A DNA stretch of 64,000 nt. Source: an uncultured Sulfurovum sp. GTDB lineage: Bacteria; Campylobacterota; Campylobacteria; Campylobacterales; Sulfurovaceae. The DNA is taken from assembly GCA_902727935.1 (NCBI GenBank), contig CACVAX010000059.1, positions 109,211-173,210 on the forward strand, read 5' to 3'. The first letter of the stretch is position 1, and each line of letters begins with the position of its first letter. The notes below the pieces were generated by a model. The model was not told the DNA's origin and did not search any database. It was given only the letters and a program-made list of their open reading frames with translations. This document shows positions 29,801-44,800 of this stretch, piece by piece. Both the position numbers and the translations under genes were made by a program.

Positions 29801-32800
29801 ATGGTTCTGATTTTGCTGATGCTACACTTGACATAGAAATTCCATTATATACGCATAGTGGGCAACCCATGGTTCAACCTGCTATTGCTGATTTAGATGG
29901 AGATGGTCAAGCTGAAATAATTACCTTAAGTGGTGATTCTTCTGGAAATAATAGATATGTTTATGTATTTCCTAGTACTGGTGGGAGTGTTACAGCCAAT
30001 ACTTATTTATGGAAATCTGATATCGCTTTGCTTAGACAAGGTGGTGGTTCTCCCAAAGTAGTAGATATAGATGAAGATGGTATTCCAGAAATCGTTTCAG
30101 GGAATGCGATTTTAAAATTTTCAGATGCTAACTTTAATGCTGCAACCACGCTTAATATTGTTATAAATTCTAAAGCTATTGCTCAAGGTAATTTTCACCA
30201 AACCCTTTGGGATCGAGATCCCGTAGTAATGGATGTTTTACCTGCACTACCAGGTAAAGAGTTTGTAGCTGGATCAAAAGTATATTCAATTGATTTAGTT
30301 GCAGGGTCAAGAACATTAGAGGTAGATTTGCATACAATAGACCCTTCAATACCTCTTTATGATGATGGACCAACAAGTGTAGCAGACATGAACCTAGATG
30401 GTGTTATGGATATAATATATTCATCTTCTTATACAGCAGGTAATGGGGTACCTACAGGGCAATTAATTATTTGGGATCCAGTTAATGGAATTGTATTGGC
30501 AAAATACACAAAACCAAGTGGTGCAGGATTAAGAAGTGGTACTGCATTTATTTCAAATGTGTATGATGATACACAAGATGGTAAAACTGATTATCCTGAA
30601 GCTATTTTTACGAGTTCTAAAGATGCAACTTCAGGACTCTTATTTGCTGTAAACTTAAATGACACGTCAAATATGTTGTGGGAACAGCCTACTACGGATG
30701 TATCTGGTGCAACTACTTTAAATGCTTTTGATTTTAATGGAGATGGTTTATCGGAGATGGTTTACCGAGATACAAGAAGTTTACGTATTATGAATGGTAA
30801 TGTTAATCCTCCAACAATTTATACTGAATTACCTTATGTAACTGGTACTTGGGTAGAAGGGGTAGCTATTGCAGATGTAGATAATGATGGTGAAGCAGAA
30901 ATTATTACTTCTGCCAATCAAGAAACAGCCATAGAATCTGGTATTGCTGTAACGAATAATAAGTTATATGTGTTTAGTGCAGGTGGTGGAACAAAATGGG
31001 TAGATGCACGTGCCATTTGGAATCAAAGAAATTATCATTATACGAATATTAATGATAATTTAACCGTACCTAAAAAAGAGCAATCTACTATTATCAATTA
31101 TCCACAAGGTACAATAAATCATTTATTAAATTCTTATATGGCACAGTTACCTGCAAAATTGCAGTTAAAACAAGCAGCATCGGATGCGAAAGTTAAGGTT
31201 AACTCCATTACTCAAACGGCTGTCTCTTCAGTAGTAACGGTAAATTATACGGTGATAAATAACAGTAGTGATGCTGATATTCTTTCAAATTTATCGTTAA
31301 GTGCGTATGATAAAAACCCTGAACTAGCAGGAGTAACTTTCTTAGATACTCTGACTACGACAGCACTTATCCCAAAAGATAGCAATGTGACTTTTTCACA
31401 AGATATAAATATTTCGAATGCTCCAGCTACCTTAGCTGACCTATATTTAGTTGTGAATGAGGATGGTACAGCAGCTTTACCTCTTATTGTGGATGATTTA
31501 GGACAAGATGGTATTACGGAGTGTAATTATAATAATAATATTGACAGCATAGTTGTACCTGCTTGGAACACAGCACCTACAGCCGTAGATTCAAACCACA
31601 CAGTAACCGTAGGGACATCTATTAATTTAGCACTGTTAACAGGTTCAAATGATCCTGATGGAGATACTTTAAACATTACGTCAGTGAATGGTACAGCCAT
31701 TACCTTAGGAACAGAACAAAATATTACCGTACCAAATGGTGTAGTGAATGTAGAAACCAATGGAAGTATGACATTTGTACCTGATGCTGGGTATGTTGGC
31801 GATGTTACTTTTGCTTATGAGTTGAGTGATGGTTCAGAAACAGCTGGGGCGAATGTGAATATTACGATTACTGATGTTTGTAATTTAATTCCAGCAGGTA
31901 ATCCAACAGCTGCATTAGTAGGAGGAGATGTTAGTTTTGATATTAGTGGTTCAGGAGGTGAGTTTGGAAATGCCATTTTGAATTCGATTAGTATTAGTGG
32001 AGAAGCAAATCCATTTTCTGAATTGGTTGGACCAGATATTGTTTCTTACAATTTTGCAAATGAGGCTGCAAATTCTCAATATATAAATGACCATGGTGTG
32101 GCTGCTGAGAATATTATGGATGGAGCTTCTATTTTTGATCCAGCACTACTTAATGTTATGAATAGTAGAGATCTAAACCATTTCTTTTCTGCAGATCCGA
32201 ATGATGTTGATATAACTACGGGAGACTATGTTGATTTTAAATATAACACCCCTATTAAAGCTGCTGGAAATCGATACTTTGTGGTTACTGAAAGAGGTGG
32301 AAACAATCATTTACAAGTAATAGCTTTAGATATAAATGGTAATCCTATAGCAGGTGCTGGAACAGCAGATATAGTTGCTAATTCATCAACGTACATACCA
32401 ACAGGTACCATGGTGACAACACACCCTTACTATGGTTCTCAACAAGAATTATCTGTAGCTATTTTCCCATTAACTACTGTGGCTACTCGAGGTACTGATA
32501 TTTATGGTCTACGATTAATTTATAATCAAACTGGTGATGGTGGAGACTCTAAGATTTTTGTAATGGTTGACCCTACAACCATTTGTACTATTAATGCTTT
32601 AGATGATAATTTAACAAATTCACCTATCAATGCTTTGACAGGTGGAACAACAAACAGTATTTTCATAGATAATGGATATGGTTCAGACTTAGCTGATACT
32701 TTAGCTGCAACAGATGCTAATATTGATGATAATGTTACGATTATAAATAATGGAGGATTGACGAATGTTTCTATCGATAGTAATGGAACATTAACTGTTC

Positions 32801-35800
32801 CTGCTAATTCTACAGAAGGGACTTATGCAATTACTTATCAAATTTGTTTAGAAGGTAATCCTAGTATTTGTGATACGGCTGTGGCTACTGTAAAAGTTGA
32901 GATACCATTAGATAGTGATAATGATGGTATTCCAAATGATATTGACCTTGATGATGATAATGATGGAGTTTTAGATACTGATGAGGGTTGTGGTTCTTCA
33001 CCGTTTGGTAGTACGGTGGTAACAGCACATACTCCTTTAAGTGGTGCATCTACTATTACAACTGATACGTTAAGCATACCAAATGGTTTAAATCGAGTAT
33101 TGATTGTAGAAATTGGCGTAGAAGCAGCAGCTTCACCAATATTAACTGTAAGTTATGGAGGGACTAACTTATCTCTTTTAACAACAGCAGCTGAAAGAGG
33201 CTTAAATTCTTTACATACGTATTATCTAAATGAAACTCAAATAGCTGGGTTAGGGGCAGATGCTACGATTACTGTTACTGATGCTAATGGTGAAAATAAT
33301 GCATTTACTGTTTATGCAACTTTTTTAAGTAATATTGACCAATCAGCTCTTTTAACAGTAACAGCTGTTAATGAAACTAGTACAAGTTGTGTAAGTAATA
33401 ACTATACTTTTCCAAGTATGTCAGTTGTAACTGGAGATTATTTATTTTCTTTTGCAACTACAGGGCTTGGTGAGAACAATAGTACAGATCAGTTTACTTT
33501 TAATGCAACATGTGGTAGTGAAATTGCTGATGCTGGTGATGAAAATGCAAATGTGGGTGGAGCTTTATTTGTGGCAAGTGGAAATAGTACACAAACTTGT
33601 ACTGTAGATATTGTGAATCCAAGTGAACCTTCTTGTAGAAGACCAATGAGTCAATCATATATTTTAAAACCAGCAACTTCAAATCAAATTTGTAATCAAG
33701 ATACGGATAATGATAAAATATTTGATAACCTTGATACCGATTCAGATAATGATAGTTGTCAAGATGCTATTGAGGGTGCAAGTGCATTTACAGCAGGTGA
33801 TTTAGATGCAAATGGTAGTTTAATAGGTGGTGTTGATGCAAATGGTATTCCAACTGTTGCAGGTGCTGGACAAGCTAGTACATTAGCTTTACTAGATAAT
33901 AGTGATAGTTCAGCTTGTGTGACCAATAATCCACCAACAGCCGTAGATTCAAATCATACAATAGACACAGGAAGTACACAAGTATTAGACTTATTAACAT
34001 TAATCACAGATCCTGATGGACCGGGTGGGCTTTCGGTACTTTCTATTAATGATGTTAATTTAACAGGTGGTGTACAAACGATAGTTGTACCAAATGGTGA
34101 AATACGTATTGATGCTAGTGATGTGATAACATTTGTTCCAACGGTAGGCTTTACAGGAAATACTTCATTTGAATATGTGGGTACTGATGGTAGTGAAACA
34201 GTGGTGGCTAATGTAAACATTACAATTACTTCTGATACCGATGGTGATGGAGTTATTGATGCCATTGACCTTGATGATGATAATGATGGGATTTTAGATA
34301 CAGAAGAGTGTAATAGTGTTTTCCCTAATTGGGATAATAGTACTCAAACACCTACGATGATAAGAGGAACATTAAATGGAACAGATATAACAGTAACAAC
34401 AACAAGTCCACACGCTCTACCTTTACAAATTAAATCAGATGAATTTAATATAGTAGGTGATGCTGGGCTTAATAGCTTTGCTACAGGCTTTTCAACTTCA
34501 GAGAGAATAGAAATTGTACACTCTGGACAGAGCAGTGGAGCTTTTGAAGAAACAGTTTTCACATTTAGTCAAGCATTAGTTGAGCCACTGTATATTCATG
34601 TTTCAGGACTTGATTATAATTATACTATTAATAATGGAACGATTGATACCTTAGTAAATGGAACAGGTATAGGTACAAGTACATTTACTGTGATAGATGC
34701 TTCAGTTTCACATGAAGGTGGCTTTTCGGCTCTTGTTCCTATGGGAACAACAGCAGTTAAATTAATTAATACAGAGTTGAAGAATGATAGATTGTATGCA
34801 AACTTTTCTACAAGCAGTATAGCTAACTGTGATATAGATAATGATGGTATAAAGAACTCCTTCGATTTAGACAGCGACAACGATGGAGTCCCAGACAACG
34901 TAGAAGCACAAAGAACGAATGGCTATACGCCACCAAGTGGAAGTGTAGATGCAAATGGTACGTGGTCAGCGATTTACGGAATTGATGGATTAACACCAGT
35001 TGATACAGATGAAGATAATACAACAGACTTTTTAGATACTGATTCAGATAATGATGGAATATTTGATATTGTAGAGTCAGGACAAGGGTTGAATGCAGAT
35101 GTTAATGGTTCAACCACTGACCCAGTTGGTGTGAATGGTTTAGCTAATTCAAATTCAACTGAGAGTGCAGATGACTATAATGATACGAATGGTTTAGCTT
35201 ATGAGGGATCGGTGTTTACTTTAAATGACACAGATAATGATACTTTAGCAGATGGTTCAGATGCAAATGCAACAACAACGGATTTGGATTATAGAGATGA
35301 TGTGTTTTTTAATAATCCACCAGTAGCTACTGATGTAAATCGTACGATTGATACAGGAGATACAACAGTAATTGATTTATTGAGCTTGGTTTCTGATACT
35401 GATACTGGAGATACACTTTCTATTACAAGCATTAATGGAGAAGCACTTACAGGAAGTGAACAAAACATTACCGTACCTAATGGTAGAGTAGAAGTAGGCA
35501 CAGATGGGAATGTTACTTTTGTTCCTGATAATGGTTACACAGGTCCAAGTAGTTTTGCGTATGAAGCGACAGATGGAACCGAGACGGTTTCTGCGAATGT
35601 CAATATTACAATTGTTTCGGATAATGATGGTGATGGGATTATTGACTCCATTGACCTTGATGATGATAATGATGGTATTTTAGATATTCATGAGTTTACT
35701 CAATGTGAAGCAGGGATTCCTTTGGCATGGGATGCAGGTAGTAATGGAGACCTAATCAGAGGATTTACAAGTAACTCTGGAATTACAGGAACCGTAACTA

Positions 35801-38800
35801 CTACCTTAGGAACAGGTGGAACATTTGCTGGAAAACCAACATATGTAGATGGAAATATCCAAATTGACATTCAGTCAAGAGGTGCAAGTCCTACATCAGG
35901 AGAACAGAGTATTATCATTTTCTCTGAGCCTGTAACCATGGATGAGTTTAATGTGAGAAGTGTGGTTGATTTGGGTGGTTATGATGAAAGTCAAAATATT
36001 ACCTTTTATAAAAATGGAGTACAAGTAGTTTTCGATGCCACTATTTATGACCAAAATGGAGGCGTAGTTACAGGAGCATCATATAATCCTATAACAGGTG
36101 ATGCACAAGGAGCAGATTCGTCTCCAGAAGCGTCATTTAGATTTTTAATTGATAAACCTATTGATGAGATTATTATTGCTCAACGAGCAGATGCGACAGC
36201 TGATAATATTGGATTTAGAATTACTTCGGTATGTGGAGCGTATAGAGATACCGATAATGATGGAATCAAAGATCATTTAGATTTAGACAGTGATAATGAC
36301 GGAATTCCAGATAATGTGGAAGGACAAACAACTCACGGTTATGTAGCCCCAAGTGGTGTAGTAGATGCTAATGGTACATGGTCAGCTATTTATGGTTTTG
36401 CTGGAATTGTGCCTGTGAATACCGATGGTAATGATAGTGATGATTACATTGATACCGATTCAGATAATGATGGAATATTTGATATCATTGAATCTGGTGA
36501 AGGTTTAAGTGATGCTAATAATGATGGAAGAACTGATGGAAATGTAGGGAATAATGGTCTTGATAATACGGTAGATACCGTTGATGATTATTCAGATGTT
36601 AATGGAAAAGTAAATGCACCTTTAGCAGACCTTGAAAATGCTATAGACAATGACCTTAGTGAGGTGGATTATCGTTCAGTAGATTTACTTGATACAGATG
36701 GTGATGGTATTCCAAATAGAGTTGATTTAGATGATGATAATGATGGGGTTGTGGATAGCAATGAAAAATCTTGTTCACAAAATAATTATGCAGCAGGTTG
36801 GTTTAGTAATGTTCCAGATGGAACAGTCAATCAAGATGGTTATTTAACAGATATTACAATACCTTCGTACATCTTAGATGGTTCAGCAAATGATACCAAT
36901 ATTGTTCAGTCTGCTAGTCCCACAATCATTGGTGCTGGTTTAAATATTACCTATCATCAGCCATATTATAAAATTGCTGATGTGAATGAAATAGATTTAA
37001 CAGCTGCAATAAGTGCTAAAGATTATATGGAGTATGAGTTTACAACCTCTACTACACTAGAAGCACATACAGTAGTTGATAGATTTGCTTTATGGCTTAC
37101 ACATCCTTTTGATGCTTATAAAGTGAGTGTACTTATGTCTGATAATAATTTTCAGACATCTAAGATTTTAGTACATAATTTCCTTGTCAGTCAAAATGCT
37201 TCTCCACAGCCTTTAGCAACAGCTGAAAGTTCTGTTTTAGAGGCAAATACTTCTTATAAATTTAGAGTTTATTTATATGGGGCAGACAATGTGAATGCCG
37301 AGGTAATTTATGATGACTTTAACTTTGGAACTTGTACTGCAATAGATACAGATAGTGATAGTATCCCTGATTATTTAGACCTAGACAGTGACAACGATGG
37401 AATCCCAGATAACGTAGAAGCACAAACAACACAAAACTATATTGTTCCTAGTGGATTAGATGTTAATGGAACATGGTTAGTATATGGTCTTGGTGGATTA
37501 ACTCCAATTGATACGGATGAAGATAATGTAACGGATATGTTAGATACAGATTCTGATAATGATACAGTAAGTGATTGTTTAGAAAACAATGATGCTATTT
37601 CAACTTGCCCCGTAACGAATGCCATGGTAGGTATAAATGGTTTGGCTTCATGGGCAGAGAGTGCTGATGATTATAATGATACCAATGGTTATGCTTATGA
37701 AAATATTAGTGAAATTTTTACTTTAGATGATAGTGATAATGACACAGCAGCCAATGGTTCAGATGCAAGTCCAACGACTAAAGACCTTGATTATAGAGAT
37801 GATGAAGTACCCCCACCAGTAGGAACAGAAGATAATGTTACTGTAGTTGCAGGAAATGTAGCGATTATAGATGTATTAGACAATGATGTTCATACCTATG
37901 GAGATTTAAATGTTACAACAGTTCAGTTATTGGATAATGGTACAGAAGTAAGTACCTTAACAGTAGTAGGAGAAGGTGTTTGGGATGTTAATGCAACAAC
38001 GGGAGAAGTAAGCTTTACCCCAGAAGCAGGATTTACAGGAACACCAACACCAGTAGAATATGTAGTAGAAGATGTGAATGGTAATCCTACAGAACCTACG
38101 GCTATTAATATTACAGTGACACCAGCAATCGATACTGATAATGATGGTGTACCTGATGCTACTGACCTTGATGATGATAATGATGGGATTTTGGATGAAG
38201 ATGAATCTTGTGATTCAAGTCCTGCTCCACAAACTATAACTGGTGCAGGTTTATTAAAAGATGAATTATTATTTTTTGATTTCACTGACTTCAGAGTCGA
38301 TAATGGAGCGACTGACTCACAAGTGATTACTCATAATGGAGTAAACTATACAGTTGTAGTGTCTGAGGTAAGTGGATCACTTGATTATGCACCTACAGGT
38401 GAATCAGGTGTTGGAGATCATGAATCAAATTGGTTTACTGGTTTATATGATTTGCCAGGAAAAGAAGCAATAGGATCGTATTTAAGGGCAGGTTTTGAGT
38501 CACCTAAGTTTACACTGACTTTTACTGCTGAAAAAGGAGGGGTTAGTTACCCTGTAGAGGTTTTAGTATTAGATGGTCAACTTAGTGCAAATAGTTCTCC
38601 TATAAAGAGAGAAGAATTAATAATAAAAACGAATGGGTCACTATTTACACATATTGAGACGTTCCCCTCATCTGCAACATTAAGTAGTATTGTTACAGGT
38701 AATGGAACGGATACATTAACATATATTGATACACATAGCCCAATTGAAAATGCTTCTTTTGTTACAAAAGGAACCAATTTAAAATTGAATGTAGAATTGG

Positions 38801-41800
38801 GATATCTTCATCCTACAGTTGGTCAAGGGACTTATCAGGCAATAGCTTTTGCTATTAAAATACCTTGTGATTCTGATAATGATGGAATTCAAAATTCATT
38901 AGACCTAGATACAGATAACGACGGAATACCAGATAATGTAGAGGCACAAACAACACAAGGCTACATTGTACCAAATGCAGATGACAATGCAACCTATACA
39001 ACAAACAATGGAGTAAACTCTGCATATCTAGGTGGACTTACACCAGTAGATACAGATGATGATAATGTTACAGATACATTAGATACAGATTCTGATAATG
39101 ATGGAACATTTGATATTGCAGAGTCAGGACAAGGACTAAATGCAGATGTGAATGGTTCAACCACTAATCCAGTAGGAATCAATGGTTTAGCGAACCCAGC
39201 AGAAACTACAGATGACTATAGTGATGTAAATGGAAAAGCTCATGATGGTACAAACTTTATTTTAAATGATAGTGATAATGATACAGCTGCAAACGGAAGT
39301 GATGCAAGTCCAACGACTAAAGACCTTGATTATAGAGATGATGAAGTACCACCACCAGTAGGAACAGAAGATAATGTCACGGTAGTAGCAGGAAATGTAG
39401 CGATTATAGATGTATTAGACAATGATGTTCATACCTATGGAGATTTAAATGTTACAACAGTTCAGTTATTGGATAACGGTGCAGAAGTAATTAAGTTAAC
39501 AGTAGTAGGAGAAGGTGTTTGGGATGTTAATGGAACAACAGGAGAAGTAAGCTTTACACCAGAAGCAGGATTTACAGGAACACCAACACCAGTAGAATAT
39601 GTAGTAGAAGATGTGAATGGTAATCCTACAGAACCTACGGCTATTAATATTACAGTGACAGCACTTGTTGCGATGGATGATATTAATACTTCTGTATCAG
39701 GCGTAGGTGGCGTGGTTATCTCAAATATTGTAGATAATGATAACTTAGATGGTACTGCTGTAACTTTAGGAACAGATGTAAATATTACAGCAGTAACTAA
39801 TGATACACCTATTGCTATTGATGTAGAGTCAGGAATGGCATTTTTACCAAGTGGCGTACCAGCAGGTGTTTATACCGAAACGTACACCTTATGTGAAATA
39901 GCCAATTCTAGCAATTGTGATGATGCGAATGTTACCATAACATTAACAGCCAAACCAATTGATGCTATTGATGACAATAAAACAACACCATTAACGTTAA
40001 CTACAAATAACTTTAGTAATTATAGTTATATAGAGAATGTAATTAACAATGATAGCTTTGATAATACCATGTTGAGTGTGAATATTGATGATATAAATAT
40101 TACGCTTACAGGTAATACAAACTTAAGTACAACACCAGCATTGGATGACAGTAATGGTATGTTGTCAATTTTAACGAATACATCAGCAGGTGAATATTAC
40201 ATAGAGTATAGTATTTGTGAGAAACTTAACCCAAGTAACTGTGACGAAGCGAATCTTACATTTGAAATAGCAGTGGGAAGTCTTGAAGGAACTGATGACA
40301 ATAACGATTCAGTAAACGGAAGTAATGGAGGAACAGCGATTGATGATATTACCTTTGGTGATACATTAAATGGTGTGCAAGTAGTCCTTGGAACCGATGT
40401 AAACATGACAGCTATAAGTGACGGAGTGTTAGAAATAAATACCACAACAGGAGCAGTAATCGTACCAGCAGGAACAGCAGCTGGGGATTATTCGGGAACG
40501 TATACCTTATGTGAGATACTAAATCCAAGTAACTGTGTAACCAAAGATATAAATGTAACCGTAGACCCAGCACCAATTGATGCGATAGATGATGACTTTA
40601 GTTTAAATAGTATTAATGGACTAGAAGGTGGTATGGTTGGAGATGTTACAAGTAGTGGAAATGATAGCTTAAATGGCGTAGATGTAGCAGATAACGATAT
40701 TACGATTAGCTTAACAGGTGACAGTAATCTAAGCACAACACCAACCCTAGAAGATAATGGAAGCCTAAGTATTCCAGCCAATACTCCAGCAGGTGAGTAT
40801 TATGTAGGATATAAGATTTGTGAAGTCTTGAATAATACTAACTGTGATGAAGCCAATGCGACGATTAAAGTTGATGTAGCAGAAATTATTGCTGTTGATG
40901 ATGTTAACAATTCAGTAAACGGTATTGATGGTGGGATAGCTATTATAGATGTGACTGACAATGATACATTGAGTGGTACGAATATAGATATTGATGTTGA
41001 TGTAAATATTACAGAGGTTAATAATAGTACTCCTTTAGAAGTAAATACAACAATAGGGTCTGTAACTGTACCAACTGATACGGTTGAGGGAAGTTATACG
41101 CTTTCTTACACGGTTTGTGAAATACTTAATCCAAGCAACTGTGATGAGTCAAATGTAACGGTAGTTGTGGAAGCAGCTCCAATCGATGCAATTGATGATG
41201 ACTTTACAAACAGTCCAATTAATGGACTAGTAGGTGGGGTTGTTGGTGATGTAACCACGGCTACGAGTGGATGTAGTTCAATAGGATTTAGCATAACTAA
41301 TGCAGATTTCGAGAGTGGGACTTATCCAAATGTTCCTACAGGTTGGACAAGTCAAACACGTTCCACTGGAACAGGGTTTTATTATAGAGGTAATGAGATA
41401 GCTAACGATAACGCTGTGTTGATGTTAGGTGCTGATTCAGAAACTTGGCAAGATATTGATGTTTCTAGTCATGGAGGAGGAAGATATCTTCTCTCTTACT
41501 ATGAATCATTACATGAAGAAGCAGGTGTTGAAGGGTCAGTACGTATGAACTTCTTAGATGCAAGTAAAAGCATAATTATACAAAGTGGTTCTTCAGAAAT
41601 TACAAGTCTATATGACCCTGCTATAAAAACTTTAGAAGGACCTAAAAGTATTACAGCAGTAGCACCAAATGGTACGCACTATGTACGTATTTATTTTGAA
41701 GGAAAAGGTTCTTTTAGTACTGGTTTTGCAAAGATTGATAATGTTACATTAAACTATGTTTGTAATGACACATTAAATGGTAATCCAGTGGATGATAATG

Positions 41801-44800
41801 ATATAAATACAACATTAACAGGAGATAGCAACTTAAGTACAAGTCCAAGTATAGATGAGAATGGAACATTAAGTGTTCCAGCGAATACACCAGCAGGTGA
41901 GTATTATGTTGAGTATAAGATATGTGAGGTTTTAAATCCTACAAATTGTGATGAAGCGAATGTAAGTGTTTCTGTAAGTTCAGCAACGATATTTGGAACG
42001 GATGACAATAACGATTCAGTAAACGGAAGTAACGGTGGAACAGCGATTGATGATATTACCCTTGGTGATACATTAAATGGTGTGCAAGTAGTCCTTGGAA
42101 CCGATGTAAACATGACAGCTATAAGTGACGGAGTGTTAGAAATAAATACCACAACAGGGTCTGTAACGGTACCAGCAGGAACAGCAGCTGGGGATTATTC
42201 GGGAACGTATACCTTATGTGAGATACTAAATCCAAGTAACTGTGTAACCAAAGATATAAATGTAACCGTAGACCCAGCACCAATTGATGCGATAGATGAT
42301 GACTTTAGTTTAAATAGTATTAATGGACTAGAAGGTGGTATGGTTGGAGATGTTACAAGTAGTGGAAATGATAGCTTAAATGGCGTAGATGTAGCAGATA
42401 ACGATATTACGATTAGCTTAACAGGTGACAGTAATCTAAGCACAACACCAACCCTAGAAGATAATGGAAGCCTAAGTATTCCAGCCAATACTCCAGCAGG
42501 TGAGTATTATGTAGGATATAAGATTTGTGAAGTCTTGAATAATACTAACTGTGATGAAGCCAATGCGACGATTAAAGTTGATGTAGCAGAAATTATTGCT
42601 GTTGATGATGTTAACAATTCAGTAAACGGTATTGATGGTGGGATAGCTATTATAGATGTGACTGACAATGATACATTGAGTGGTACGAATATAGATATTG
42701 ATGTTGATGTAAATATTACAGAGGTTAATAATAGTACTCCTTTAGAAGTAAATACAACAATAGGGTCTGTAACTGTACCAACTGATACGGTTGAGGGAAG
42801 TTATACGCTTTCTTACACGGTTTGTGAAATACTTAATCCAAGCAACTGTGATGAGTCAAATGTAACGGTAGTTGTGGAAGCAGCTCCAATCGATGCAATT
42901 GATGATAGTTTTATAGGAAGTGTGAATGGGTTAGTTGGAGGTGAACTTGGAGACATTACGGGTAATGATAGACTCAATGGAACTGTTATAGATGATAATG
43001 ATATAAATACAACATTAACAGGAGATAGTAACTTAAGTACAAGTCCAAGTATAGATGAAAATGGAACATTAAGTGTTCCAGCGAATACACCAGCAGGTGA
43101 GTATTATGTTGAGTATAAGATCTGTGAAGTATTGAACCCAAGCAATTGTGATGAAGCGAATGCGACGGTTGTGGTAAAAGCAGCAACGATATTTGGAACA
43201 AATGATTCTAATGATTCGGTGAATGGAAGTAATGGAGGAACAGCGATTCCAAATGTTACGAGTAATGATACATTAAATGGTGAAACGGTAAAACTAAATG
43301 TTGATGTCAATATTACGAATGTAACAGGAACTACTTTAGTTATTGATCCTAAAACAGGAGCTGTAAGCATACCAGCGAATACCCCAGCAGGAGAGTATAC
43401 AGGAACGTATGAACTATGTGAGATATTAAACCCTAGCAACTGTGTGACCAAAGACATTACCGTAACCGTAGACCCAGCACCAATAGATGCGATGGATGAT
43501 GACTTTACAAATAGTCCAATCAATGGACTATTTGGTGGGGTTGTTGGTGATGTAACCTCAACCAATAACGATACGCTTAATGGGCTCGATGTGCTTGATA
43601 ATTTAATTACGATTAGCTTAACAAGTGAGAGTAACCTAAGTACCACAGCAACCCTAGAAGATAATGGAAGTTTAAGCATTCCAGCGAATACCCCAGCAGG
43701 AAGTTATTATGTAGGGTATAAGATTTGTGAAGTCTTGAATAATACTAACAACTGTGATGAAGCCAATGCGACGATTAAAGTAGTCCCAGCAGTGATTAAT
43801 GCAGTTGACGATTCTAATGGATCGATTAATGGAATTGATGGTGGGATGGTTATTACAAATCTAGTGAGTAACGATACTTTAAATAATAAGAACGTGACCT
43901 TAGGTGTAGAGGTAAATATTACGACGGTTAGCAATAACACGCCTTTAGTGATTGATAAAAGTACAGGGAAAGTAACCGTTCCAAGCAATACGCCATCAGG
44001 AACGTATGTTGAGACCTATACCATTTGTGAAAACTTGAATCCTCTTAGTTGTAGTGATGCCAATGTTACCATTGGGGTAGATGCTTCGTTAATTGATGCT
44101 GTAAATGATGCTTTAACGGTTAATGGAATAGAAGGTGCTGAGTTGAAGGTTGAGTTAAATGATAAATTAGATGGAGAGAGCATTAGTTTAGGAAGAGATG
44201 TTAACATTACGATGATAACAGATACAACGCCTTTAGAAATAGATAAAACAACAGGAGTAGTCACGATACCAGCCAATACAGTTGCAGGAACGTATGTTGA
44301 GCAGTATACGATTTGTGAGAATTTGAATCCAATAAATTGTGATACAGCAAATATTTCAGTTGAGGTACTAGTAGCAGAAATGAAAGGAGAAGATGATGAA
44401 AATCTCTCTGTGAGTGGTAGTTTAGGTGGTGTAGCCATTGCCAATGTGACCAGTAATGATAGATTAAATGGTACAACCTTTACCTTGGGAACAGATGCTA
44501 ATATTACTAATATTGTGAACAGTTCACCGTTGCTAATAGATGTGAATACAGGAGAAGTAACAGTACCTATAGGAACAGTTTCTGGAGTGCATAGAGCGAC
44601 CTATACGGTGTGTGAAAACTTAAATCCTAGCAATTGTATAACGCAAGAGATAAGCGTAACGGTGGAAGCTGGAACGATTTTGGCAAATGATGATAGTAAC
44701 AATTCAGTCAATGGTTCATTGGGTGCTTTAGTATTAACGAATATTACGGTCAATGATACTTTAAATGGCGTTGCTGTAACGTTAGGAGCTGATGTTAACT

